From assembly GCA_012515635.1 (NCBI GenBank), contig JAAYXZ010000059.1, forward strand, positions 1 to 5,940: a stretch of DNA of 5,940 nucleotides, written 5' to 3'. The notes under the pieces were generated by a model. It saw only the letters and a program-made list of their open reading frames with translations, had not been told where the DNA came from and searched no databases. Position numbers and translations under genes: made by a program. The DNA is from Elusimicrobiota bacterium (GTDB taxonomy: Bacteria; Ratteibacteria; UBA8468; B48-G9; JAFGKM01). Of this stretch, positions 1 through 5,940 are shown one piece after another. Position 1 is the first letter of the stretch. Each line of letters begins with the position of its first letter.

Positions 1-694
1 CATATCTGCATTTACCTATTTCCCGTTCTATAATCTCCACGTATTTTTTTTGTTTGTCCGGTAGTTGCTGTATATCCAATTCCTTGATAAGAATTTGAAT
101 GTAACCGTATATAATAGTGAGTAAATTATTTGTGTCGTGTATTATTTCTGTGGATAATTGCCCGATGGTTGCCATATTTTCAAGTCGTGTCAGTCGTGTC
201 TTTAAATTATTATTAAGAATATTTAAATCGGCAATAAGTCGTTCAGAACGTTTTTCTATTATCCGTTTTTCAGATACCCGTTTTACGATTTTCCGCATAT
301 CCTGAATATCAAATGGTTTGCTTATAAATTCAACTACACTTAAACTTATTGCTTTTTTCGCTGATTCCATATCACCGTAGCCGGTAAGTATAATAACGGG
401 GATTTTCTCATCAATATACCGTATCTCTTCTAATGTTTCTAATCCCCCCTTGTTTGGCATTTTCAGGTCAAGTATAATTATATCAGGGTCGCGTTCTTTT
501 ACTTCCCGTATACCTGCGTCACCGGAATCCGCTATAATCATGTGATAATCGTCTTTAAAAAGCATTCTCAGGGACTCTCTCGGACCAAGCTCATCGTCAA
601 TTACGAGTATTGTGCCAAGTTTAGTGTCTATATCAGAAGTTTTTTTTGTATTCAAGGTTGATGAAATATCCTGTGGATTGATATTCTCCATCAT
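1..694 (-). CDS. Receiver-first hybrid response regulator/histidine kinase, C-terminus cut by window edge
   Basis: A 231-codon open frame runs without stop from ATG at 694 to the left edge. Residues ~27-140 form a receiver domain: acidic pair D33-D34 (in ILVIDDE), phospho-acceptor D76 (in IIILDLKMP), switch T104 (ILTGYGD) and K126 (SKPFD). A charged helical linker (~140-175) leads to a HisKA dimerisation helix with the H-box at about 181-198 (STEIIHDTNNLLTIIYGY), phospho-acceptor H186. This HD-x-NNLLT form is typical of kinases of the HPK4-like group. The ATPase domain should lie beyond the edge. There is no membrane or sensor segment, so it is probably a cytoplasmic protein taking phosphate from, or signalling with, another kinase. 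The start is chosen because AAAGGAG lies 6 nt upstream of an ATGATG pair; the second ATG (691) is also possible. The gene overlaps the end of the FadL-like gene by 62 nt in another frame and is probably co-transcribed with it. The domain call is firm; partner and output are unknown. Confidence 0.92.
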   Translation of the reverse strand, partial: MMENINPQDISSTLNTKKTSDIDTKLGTILVIDDELGPRESLRMLFKDDYHMIIADSGDAGIREVKERDPDIIILDLKMPNKGGLETLEEIRYIDEKIPVIILTGYGDMESAKKAISLSVVEFISKPFDIQDMRKIVKRVSEKRIIEKRSERLIADLNILNNNLKTRLTRLENMATIGQLSTEIIHDTNNLLTIIYGYIQILIKELDIQQLPDKQKKYVEIIEREIGKCRY

Positions 695-1808
695 AAGGTT
701 CTCCTTTGTTTATTTTCTGTTGCTCAAACAGATGGACGCCTGCCAGAATATTGAAAGTGCCTATTTGCGTAGAGTATTCTCCCCCTCCTGTAGTTACAAA
801 ACTATCGGCATCCGGTAAACTCGGGTCCCAAGTAGAGTGTGGTATAGGGGTAGGTGTGTATGTGATTCCACCTCTCAGTTTTACTCTATCCGATTTTTTA
901 TACTCAGTTCCTAATGCAATAGTATATATATCATTCCAGTTTCGTTCAATATATGGGGGAAAACCGCTAATGGAGACAGGTATTCTTTTTACAGAAGAAT
1001 AGCCAAACCATTCGCCGTCTATCTCTATTTTTAAAGAGTCGTTTGGAAAGAAAGCAATTCCCAGCCCTATATTATCCGGAAAATTGATCTTCATCTCTGC
1101 CGGCAGTTCTGTTCCTGTCATCTTGCAATCGCCGTCATATTTAACGGTGAAATCACTTTTATAACGCAGTCCCATACTATATCGCTGTTGTTTATATAGC
1201 AATCCTGTAATCCAACCGGTAGCGGTTCCCTCCACGTCTATTTTTGCGGGAAAATCTAAAGGTGGAGCAAGAGGAAGCAGATACTTCATATTCAGTTTGC
1301 TGTTGTATATATTGAGTCCTGCTCCCGCAGATAAAGAAGGTGTGATTTTATATGCAACAACAGGAGAGATATTCATTGTTTGCATTGAAGAGTAGTAAGG
1401 AACTGAATAGCTCCAACTTCTTACAGCTGTATCACTCCATTCAGTGCTTTGTCCGTAAGGGAAGGTTATTCCAAGCCCGAGTCGCAGAGGGCTTTCTTCT
1501 CCTAAATCTGTGGAAAAAAACAGGTAAGGAAGGAAGGCAACCGCCTCTTCCATATAACCCTTATAAGCAGTTGTTTTGGCTTTTGTTATAGGATACAGAA
1601 CAACACTTCCGAGCATAAAGTTTTGCCCCTTTGTTTGGGTAAGCCCTGCAGGGTTGTGTGTTATGGCGGAGGCATCGTCGCTTTGAGATATGAAAGCTCC
1701 TCCTTGTGAAAGCGCCGCAGCCCCTTCCGGCGGGTTTTTGAATGCTTGCGCAAAGAGATTAAACCCGAACATAAGAGAAATAATAGATATAAAAAAAAGT
1801 TTTTTCAT
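633..1808 (-). CDS. FadL/OMPP1/TodX-family outer-membrane transport protein
   Basis: This 391-residue protein is a likely outer-membrane beta-barrel for uptake of hydrophobic compounds such as long-chain fatty acids or hydrocarbons. Residues 1-22 are a signal peptide: MKK, a hydrophobic core, then AQA at 20-22 with predicted cleavage before F23. The mature N-terminus has the family signature: G-A-A-A-L-S-Q-G-G-A-F at about 29-39, S-D-D-A-S-A at 43-48 and NPAGL at 52-56, equivalent to the FadL hatch region. Alternating-hydrophobicity strands follow. A late family block, W-N-D-x-x-T-I-A-L-G at ~291-300 then L-R-G-G-I-T-Y-T-P at ~311-319, is present. The chain ends in an aromatic strand with terminal Phe (YFINLEYKKNF), the usual recognition signal for barrel assembly. 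It is somewhat shorter than E. coli FadL (about 420-450 residues). The start is supported by GAGGT 6 nt upstream region (GAGG at 1818-1815). It is first in the leftward unit, with the hybrid kinase overlapping its 3' end. The substrate cannot be told from sequence. Confidence 0.9.
   Translation of the reverse strand: MKKLFFISIISLMFGFNLFAQAFKNPPEGAAALSQGGAFISQSDDASAITHNPAGLTQTKGQNFMLGSVVLYPITKAKTTAYKGYMEEAVAFLPYLFFSTDLGEESPLRLGLGITFPYGQSTEWSDTAVRSWSYSVPYYSSMQTMNISPVVAYKITPSLSAGAGLNIYNSKLNMKYLLPLAPPLDFPAKIDVEGTATGWITGLLYKQQRYSMGLRYKSDFTVKYDGDCKMTGTELPAEMKINFPDNIGLGIAFFPNDSLKIEIDGEWFGYSSVKRIPVSISGFPPYIERNWNDIYTIALGTEYKKSDRVKLRGGITYTPTPIPHSTWDPSLPDADSFVTTGGGEYSTQIGTFNILAGVHLFEQQKINKGEPYDGEYQSTGYFINLEYKKNF
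701..707 (-). promoter_or_regulatory. Shine-Dalgarno site AAAGGAG for the hybrid kinase
   Basis: AAAGGAG on the minus strand sits 6 nt before ATG at 694. It lies inside the last codons of the FadL-like gene and decides the start of the kinase, which implies a 62-nt overlap. In-frame alternatives such as TTG at 655 have no comparable site. Confidence 0.75.
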
Positions 1809-1822
1809 TGTTTACCTCGCTT

Positions 1823-1851
1823 TTATTATAGCATAGCGCTTATTATAGCAT
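1823..1851. repeat. Tandem 12-bp direct repeat in the divergent promoter region
   Basis: TTATTATAGCAT occurs at 1823-1834 and again, identically, at 1840-1851, a period of 17 bp, separated by 5 bp (AGCGC). Read on the minus strand, each copy carries TGCTATAAT, an extended -10 element pointing toward the FadL-like gene. The repeats may be duplicated promoter elements or paired binding sites for a regulator. Confidence 0.8.
1825..1850 (-). promoter_or_regulatory. Two tandem extended -10 promoters for the FadL-like gene
   Basis: On the minus strand TGCTATAAT (TGn plus consensus TATAAT) occurs at 1850-1842 and 1833-1825. The distal copy predicts a start near 1835 and a leader of about 27 nt that includes GAGG (1818-1815), 6 nt before ATG. 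The proximal copy predicts a start near 1818, at the SD itself. A perfect TTGACA lies at 1866-1861, but its spacing to the -10s is 13 and 30 bp, so neither pairing is standard; extended -10 elements can work without a -35. No start site was measured. Confidence 0.6.
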
Positions 1852-1859
1852 AATTTCCT

Positions 1860-1889
1860 TTGTCAAATAGTAAACATACATAGTATAAT
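1860..1889 (+). promoter_or_regulatory. Sigma70-like promoter for the radical SAM operon
   Basis: TTGTCA at 1860-1865 and TATAAT at 1884-1889 are separated by 18 bp, a normal sigma70 arrangement. The expected transcription start is at about 1895-1897, that is 1-3 nt before the ATG at 1898, so the mRNA would be almost or fully leaderless. The -35 element overlaps the TTGACA of the opposite strand (1866-1861) within the odd palindrome TTTGTCAAA (1859-1867), so the two directions may compete or share a regulator. Confidence 0.6.
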
Positions 1890-1897
1890 AGATTATT

Positions 1898-3538
1898 ATG
1901 AAAAAGAATTTTTTGCTTGTTTCGGTAGCAGGGCTTCCTAACATATTATCCGATTTTATACCGGATAATGGACTTGGTGTTCTTGCATCAGCGCTTATTA
2001 GTACAGGAAGAAATGTAAAGATTCTTGATTTCAACCAACCATCGCTATTCTCAGATGTTTTTACGGATGAGATAAGCGGTTTTCTTGAGAGGTTCTCGCA
2101 CAGGGTTTTTATAGAAGGGAAAAGCCCGTCGTTTATTGATTTATTCAAACTGAAACGCATAGACAACAAATTAGAAAAAAACAAGAGAAGGTTTTCCGAG
2201 AAATTTCAGGCATATCTTGAAGATTTTGTTCAGAGGGAAAAGATTGACTGCATTGGGTTTAAACTGTGGGCGGGAGATGGCTTCAGATGGTCTGTTGATG
2301 CAGGTGTATATCTAAAAAAGAGATTTCCCAATCTCAAAATTATCGGTGGCGGTCCTCAGGTTGATATATTCGGCGAAGAAATTTATAAAGTAGGCAATTC
2401 TTTTGACGCTCTTTGTTATGGTGAGGGAGAGGAGACGATTCAATATCTTGCGGATTTCGTTGCAGGGGAAATAAAGATAGAAGATATTCCCAATATAATA
2501 TTCCGCAAAGAAGACGGCGCTGTTGTAAGGACGCCAAGAAAACTGATAGAAGACCTTGATAAACTGCCTATTCCTGTATATACTCCCGATGTTTATCTGA
2601 ATATCAACGAAAAACTTAAAATTCTTGTTTTGGATGAAAGCCGTGGCTGTCCTAACAGTTGTCATTTTTGTATCCATCCCATAAAGAGTGGAAAAAGGAG
2701 GGTCAAATCTCCGAGTAGAATAATAAAAGAGATAAAAGATGCGAAAGATAAATATGGGGTTACCCTTTTTAGATATGCGGGGTCAAGCACACCCGGTAGT
2801 TTTATGATGAGTGTTGCAGAAAAAATTATTGAAGAAAAACTGGATGTAAAATATGCCAGTTTCGGGCATATCAATGAGTTTGATATTGATTTTACTTTAT
2901 TGAAAACCTCTGGCTGTGAAGCCATATTTTTTGGTCTTGAATCTACAGATGAAAAAATCTTAAGAGAAGGAATGAATAAAAACATAGATATAGAGAAAGC
3001 AAAGATGGTTCTTAGCGAATGCAACGGAGCGGGGATATTCACGGTGGTGAGTTTAATCTATCCCGCGCCATTTGAGACGCAGGATACAAGAAAGAAGACG
3101 ATAGATTTTATTAAAGAGGTTCGGCCCAATTCTGTTATGGTGCAGTTTGCGGGGATATATCCCGGGACATTATGGTTTAAATATCCTGAAAGATTTAATT
3201 TTACAATACAAGATAGAGAGACCTACCCTTACAAGACAATGACATACCAAATAAAAAACCTGTTTCCACCCACATTTTGGGAACCGTTGCCTTATAAGAT
3301 AAACGGGAAACCGTTTAGTGAATATGCAAAAGATACAGCGCTTTTTCAAAAGGAATTACAAGAAGCAGGTATGGATGTATCAATTTCTGATGAAGCATAT
3401 TTAATTTATAGAGCAAGCGGATTTTCAACTATCAAGGATTTTTTGAATACCAACCGTTATTATTTTTATTCAGGGAATAGAGAGAAACTTGAGGAGGAGA
3501 TAGCAAGTATCAATAAAGAGGCGGTAATTATAAAGTAA
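1898..3538 (+). CDS. Class B radical SAM enzyme with N-terminal B12-binding-type domain
   Basis: This 546-residue protein has the layout of cobalamin-dependent radical SAM enzymes (the family of BchE, HpnR and many methyltransferases). The Rossmann-like B12-binding part covers ~1-225: opening strand FLLVSV, GLGVLASALISTGRNVKILD (25-44), IDCIGF (116-121), KIIGGGPQVD (147-156) and CYGEGEETIQYL (173-184). No DxHxxG base-off motif is seen, as in several class B members. The radical SAM barrel starts at ~240; C251-x3-C255-x2-C258 binds the 4Fe-4S cluster, and FFGLESTDEKIL (344-355) and the following M-N-K-N are typical of the family. A C-terminal part of ~110 residues is not assigned. An in-frame TAG (1889-1891) precedes the ATG, so the start cannot move upstream; no SD is present. 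Its stop is followed immediately by the ketosynthase ATG. Likely chemistry is methylation or another radical change on a lipid or polyketide-like substrate; the substrate is inferred from context only. Confidence 0.88.
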   Translation: MKKNFLLVSVAGLPNILSDFIPDNGLGVLASALISTGRNVKILDFNQPSLFSDVFTDEISGFLERFSHRVFIEGKSPSFIDLFKLKRIDNKLEKNKRRFSEKFQAYLEDFVQREKIDCIGFKLWAGDGFRWSVDAGVYLKKRFPNLKIIGGGPQVDIFGEEIYKVGNSFDALCYGEGEETIQYLADFVAGEIKIEDIPNIIFRKEDGAVVRTPRKLIEDLDKLPIPVYTPDVYLNINEKLKILVLDESRGCPNSCHFCIHPIKSGKRRVKSPSRIIKEIKDAKDKYGVTLFRYAGSSTPGSFMMSVAEKIIEEKLDVKYASFGHINEFDIDFTLLKTSGCEAIFFGLESTDEKILREGMNKNIDIEKAKMVLSECNGAGIFTVVSLIYPAPFETQDTRKKTIDFIKEVRPNSVMVQFAGIYPGTLWFKYPERFNFTIQDRETYPYKTMTYQIKNLFPPTFWEPLPYKINGKPFSEYAKDTALFQKELQEAGMDVSISDEAYLIYRASGFSTIKDFLNTNRYYFYSGNREKLEEEIASINKEAVIIK

Positions 3539-4765
3539 ATGAACAGAAACAGGGTTGTTATAACAGGGGTAGGCGTAGTTGCTCCTAACGGAATAGGGAA
3601 GGAGAACTTTTGGTATGCCCTTAAGACAGGAAGATGCGGTATTAAAAAAATAAGTTTCTTTGATGCATCAGAGTTTCCTGTGCGTATTGCGGGGGAGGTG
3701 TTAGATTTTTATCCTGAAGAGTTTATAGAGAAAAAGAAAGCAAGAAAGATGGCGAGGTTTTCACAGTTTGCAGTTGCTTGCTGTAAGATGGCGTTGGAAG
3801 ATGCGGGGCTGAGTTCTGATGATTTGAAGAATCAGTATTCCGGAATTGTTATGGGGATATCAAGCACGGATTTTAAAACGATGGAAGAACAGTGTAAAAC
3901 CTTATATTCTAAAGGGCTCAACAGAATAAATCCATTCTCTTCTTTTATCAGTGTTCCGAATGCCCCTTCAGGAGAGATTGCCGGCGCTCTTGATATTCCC
4001 GGTTTTAACCTGACAGTATCTACCGGGTGTGCTTCCGGGCTTGACGCAGTAGGGAATGGCTATCGCCTGATAAGAGACGGAGAGGCGCAATGTATTATGG
4101 CTGGCGGTTCTGACTGCCCTACAACACCTTTAATGCTTGCGACCTTATGCGCCGCCGATATTATGTCAAAGATTGAACACCCAGGAAAAGCAAGCAGACC
4201 ATTTGATAAATACAGAGATGGCGGAGTGCTCTCTGAGGGAGCGGCGGTTATAATTCTTGAAGAGTTAGAGAGCGCTTTAGCAAGGAGTGCTAATATCTAT
4301 GGAGAGATTATTGGATATGGTCAGAGCATAGAGAGCAAAACGGAGGTAATGGGAACAGGACTTAAACGGGCTATAGACAGGTGTTTAGGAAATGCGGACA
4401 TTTGCCCTGATAATGTGAGTTATGTTTCAGCTCACGCTCCATCTGATAAAATACTTGATTTATGCGAGACAAGGGTTCTTAAAGATGTTTTCGGCTCCTG
4501 CATATACAGAAAGCCGGTAAGTTCTATAAAAGGGCATATAGGCAATCCATATTCAGCCGCAGGGGTTATGCAGATAATCTCCGTAGTTTTGGGGATGGAG
4601 GAAAATGTTGTGGTTCCGACTATTAACTATGAGTTTCCTGACCCTGAGTGCGACCTTGATTATGTGCCTAATTATCCGAGACAGAATGAGATTAACATAG
4701 CATTGGTTAATTCGCACGGTTTCGGGGGAGCGAATTCTTCTCTTTTAATAAGGAGAGTTGAGTGA
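3539..4765 (+). CDS. Beta-ketoacyl-ACP synthase, FabF/type II PKS KS-alpha-like, divergent active site
   Basis: This 408-residue protein is full length for a KAS II-type thiolase-fold enzyme, which condenses an acyl thioester with malonyl-ACP. It opens with R-V-V-I-T-G-V-G-V-V-A-P-N-G (5-18). The nucleophile is C164 in STGCASGLDAVGNG; SRPFDKYRDGG (219-229) and SEGAAVIILEE (232-242) follow. H299 (SAHAPSD) fits the first catalytic His and K331 the conserved Lys. The second His is Asn by equal-length alignment (N336; H333 is nearby but out of register). PDPECDLDYVP (367-377) and GFGGANSS (394-401) are conserved; the former and the STGC block recall type II polyketide KS-alpha proteins. The ATG directly follows the radical SAM stop (TAAATG) with no good SD, so coupled translation is likely. 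It is probably a specialised rather than housekeeping enzyme, since no acyl carrier protein, FabG or FabD gene is adjacent. Family is certain; product is unknown. Confidence 0.9.
   Translation: MNRNRVVITGVGVVAPNGIGKENFWYALKTGRCGIKKISFFDASEFPVRIAGEVLDFYPEEFIEKKKARKMARFSQFAVACCKMALEDAGLSSDDLKNQYSGIVMGISSTDFKTMEEQCKTLYSKGLNRINPFSSFISVPNAPSGEIAGALDIPGFNLTVSTGCASGLDAVGNGYRLIRDGEAQCIMAGGSDCPTTPLMLATLCAADIMSKIEHPGKASRPFDKYRDGGVLSEGAAVIILEELESALARSANIYGEIIGYGQSIESKTEVMGTGLKRAIDRCLGNADICPDNVSYVSAHAPSDKILDLCETRVLKDVFGSCIYRKPVSSIKGHIGNPYSAAGVMQIISVVLGMEENVVVPTINYEFPDPECDLDYVPNYPRQNEINIALVNSHGFGGANSSLLIRRVE
4750..4755 (+). promoter_or_regulatory. Shine-Dalgarno site AAGGAG for the membrane kinase
   Basis: AAGGAG inside the last codons of the ketosynthase gene stands 6 nt before GTG at 4762. 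It supports the GTG start and a GTGA stop/start overlap, typical of coupled genes. Confidence 0.75.
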
Positions 4766-5940
4766 ATATAACAACAATAGTTTTGATATTTACTCTGTTG
4801 TTAAACGCGTTTATTACTTACCTTGTATATAAGAGCAATCCTAAACGGCTGATAAACTGCATTTTTTCCTATCTTGGAATAAATATTTTGATATGGAATT
4901 TAATAATTCTTTTTATTGTTAATGCAAAGAATCCTGTTGCTTCTGAATTTTGGATAAGAGGAGCTTTTATTACAGGAAGCTTGGTAACCTTAAATTTAAT
5001 TGCATTAGTATATTCAATAGGGGAAAAAAACGCTACTTTCTTAAAAAAGAAAGAATTTCTTTTTATGGTTATAATAGCGGTTATTAATTTTTCTCTTGGC
5101 TTTTTCCCTTCGTTTGTTAAAACAGTTACTGTTGAGCAACAAGGTTTAAACAATTTGCCGCATGCTACATACGGTTGGCCATTTGCACTTTATTTTGTTT
5201 TGTTTGCAGCAATGGGGTATTACGCTATTGCGTTGTTGTTTAAAAAACTGAAAACCAAAAAGGGATTGGCAAGAGCAGAACTTCAATATATTCTTTTGGG
5301 ATGTTTTTTAGGTTTTACTTTTGTTATTTTATGCAATTTTGTGTTGCATTTAGTGCTTAAGACCCAAATACTCGCGCAATTTAGCCCTTTGGGTGTAATT
5401 ATACTGAACGGAATTATTGGATACGGGATAGCAAAGTATAAAATAATGGATGTCTCTGTTCTTATGCAAAAAATAATCTCTTATTTCTTTTTGATACTTT
5501 TTATTTTCATATTTTACAACATTTCACTTTTTTCTCTGAGATGGTTTTTCGCATCGCGTTTACCGAGTGATTCTGTATTGCCGGATACGCTTGTATTGCT
5601 TATAATTGTATTCATTTTTGAACCAACGAGAAGAAAAATAAATAATTTTGTGAATTTTTCTATATTCAATCTTGAATACTCTCAGGAAGATACTCTAAAA
5701 GGGTTGGAGAAGGTCCTCTATACAGTTGGAGATATCAGAAAATTCCTTGAAAAATGCTTGAAGATAGTCTTAGAAGGGCTTGAAGTGAAGGAGGGGATAC
5801 TGTTTTTTGCTAAGAGAGTGGGGCATAGCAGACAAATTATTATTTATCAATCATTACAAAGCGTTGATATGCCTGAAGAGTATGTGTATCCTGCTACAAT
5901 TGAACAAGTGTTTTATAAGAATCCTATACCGCTTATAAAG
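4762..5940 (+). CDS. Multi-spanning membrane sensor, probable 7TM-type histidine kinase N-terminal part, cut by window edge
   Basis: The frame is open for 393 codons from GTG 4762 to the right edge. About eight or nine hydrophobic spans are visible, roughly at residues 3-22, 31-53, 66-86, 98-116, 138-160, 175-197, 208-224, 236-256 and 274-287. The stretch SPLGVIILNGIIGYGIAKYKIMD (about 208-230) and the juxtamembrane INNFVNFSIFNLEY (293-306), followed by a helical L-x-x-L-E-K-V-L-Y segment, match the pattern of sensor kinases with an N-terminal 7TM-like region, such as those of the PrsK type. From ~320 a soluble segment begins (DIRKFLEKCLKIVLEGL, then EGILFFAKR) that looks like the start of a GAF-type domain. 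The H-box and ATPase domain would lie beyond the edge, so kinase identity is inferred. The start rests on AAGGAG 6 nt upstream and the GTGA overlap with the ketosynthase stop. It is the third gene of the rightward unit and could sense membrane or lipid state. Confidence 0.72.
   Translation, partial: MNITTIVLIFTLLLNAFITYLVYKSNPKRLINCIFSYLGINILIWNLIILFIVNAKNPVASEFWIRGAFITGSLVTLNLIALVYSIGEKNATFLKKKEFLFMVIIAVINFSLGFFPSFVKTVTVEQQGLNNLPHATYGWPFALYFVLFAAMGYYAIALLFKKLKTKKGLARAELQYILLGCFLGFTFVILCNFVLHLVLKTQILAQFSPLGVIILNGIIGYGIAKYKIMDVSVLMQKIISYFFLILFIFIFYNISLFSLRWFFASRLPSDSVLPDTLVLLIIVFIFEPTRRKINNFVNFSIFNLEYSQEDTLKGLEKVLYTVGDIRKFLEKCLKIVLEGLEVKEGILFFAKRVGHSRQIIIYQSLQSVDMPEEYVYPATIEQVFYKNPIPLIK

Noticed and set aside
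117..305. Plus-strand 62-codon open frame
   Set aside because: It is antisense to the receiver end and HisKA domain of the hybrid kinase, whose motifs are all in frame on the minus strand.
612..1591. Plus-strand open frames inside the FadL-like gene
   Set aside because: They are antisense to a full-length protein with signal peptide, family motifs and proper C-terminus; no SD or domain supports them.
1809..1897. Terminator or small RNA in the intergenic region
   Set aside because: The only symmetric element is short (TTTGTCAAA, AGCGCT); there is no stable GC-rich hairpin followed by a T-run, and promoter elements fill the space.
1843..2184. 113-codon minus-strand open frame across the promoter region and the start of the radical SAM gene
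   Set aside because: It lies antisense to conserved B12-domain coding sequence, lacks a recognisable domain, and would run through the divergent promoter.
2312..3042. Several minus-strand open frames inside the radical SAM gene
   Set aside because: They mirror well-conserved residues of the plus-strand gene, including the Cys motif region, and have no family features of their own.
4500..4765. Reading the ketosynthase as a chain-length factor (KS-beta) or pseudogene
   Set aside because: The nucleophile C164 and first His H299 are present, length is normal and there is no frameshift; a divergent but working enzyme fits better.
4869..5153. Minus-strand 94-codon open frame
   Set aside because: It opposes the transmembrane region of the right-hand gene, whose plus-strand frame is open for 393 codons with a good SD.

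Overview
This A+T-rich window comes from a Gram-negative (diderm) bacterium. The evidence is an outer-membrane FadL/OMPP1-type beta-barrel with a signal peptide and a C-terminal Phe, Shine-Dalgarno (SD) sites of the AAGGAG/GAGG type, sigma70-like promoter elements and bacterial two-component proteins. ATA and AGA codons are common in all genes, so nothing stands out as recently acquired. The gene mix suggests an uncultured environmental lineage, but the phylum cannot be fixed from the sequence alone.

Layout: two transcription units diverge from an 89-bp intergenic region (1809-1897). Leftward (minus strand) are the FadL-like barrel (1808-633) and then a receiver-first hybrid response regulator/histidine kinase (694 to the left edge, incomplete), which overlaps the barrel gene by 62 nt. 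Rightward (plus strand) are three tightly packed genes: a class B (B12-binding) radical SAM enzyme (1898-3538), a divergent FabF/KS-alpha-like beta-ketoacyl synthase (3539-4765, starting on the base after the previous stop) and a multi-spanning membrane protein resembling 7TM-type sensor histidine kinases (GTG start at 4762, GTGA overlap, runs off the right edge). Both edge genes are cut, and no gene-free stretch exceeds 89 bp.

How they may work together: the radical SAM/ketosynthase pair looks like the core of a small lipid or polyketide modification pathway. The ketosynthase would handle an acyl chain and the B12-radical SAM enzyme would carry out methylation or another radical step on it or a related substrate. 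The membrane kinase is in the same apparent operon, and a second kinase with an attached receiver lies on the other arm with a hydrophobic-compound porin. The locus could therefore be a sensor-controlled lipid or hydrophobic-metabolite system; this functional link is inference.

The most notable points are the ketosynthase active site, where equal-length alignment to FabF puts Asn in place of the second catalytic His, the apparently leaderless radical SAM gene, and the tandem 12-bp repeats carrying two extended -10 elements in the divergent promoter.
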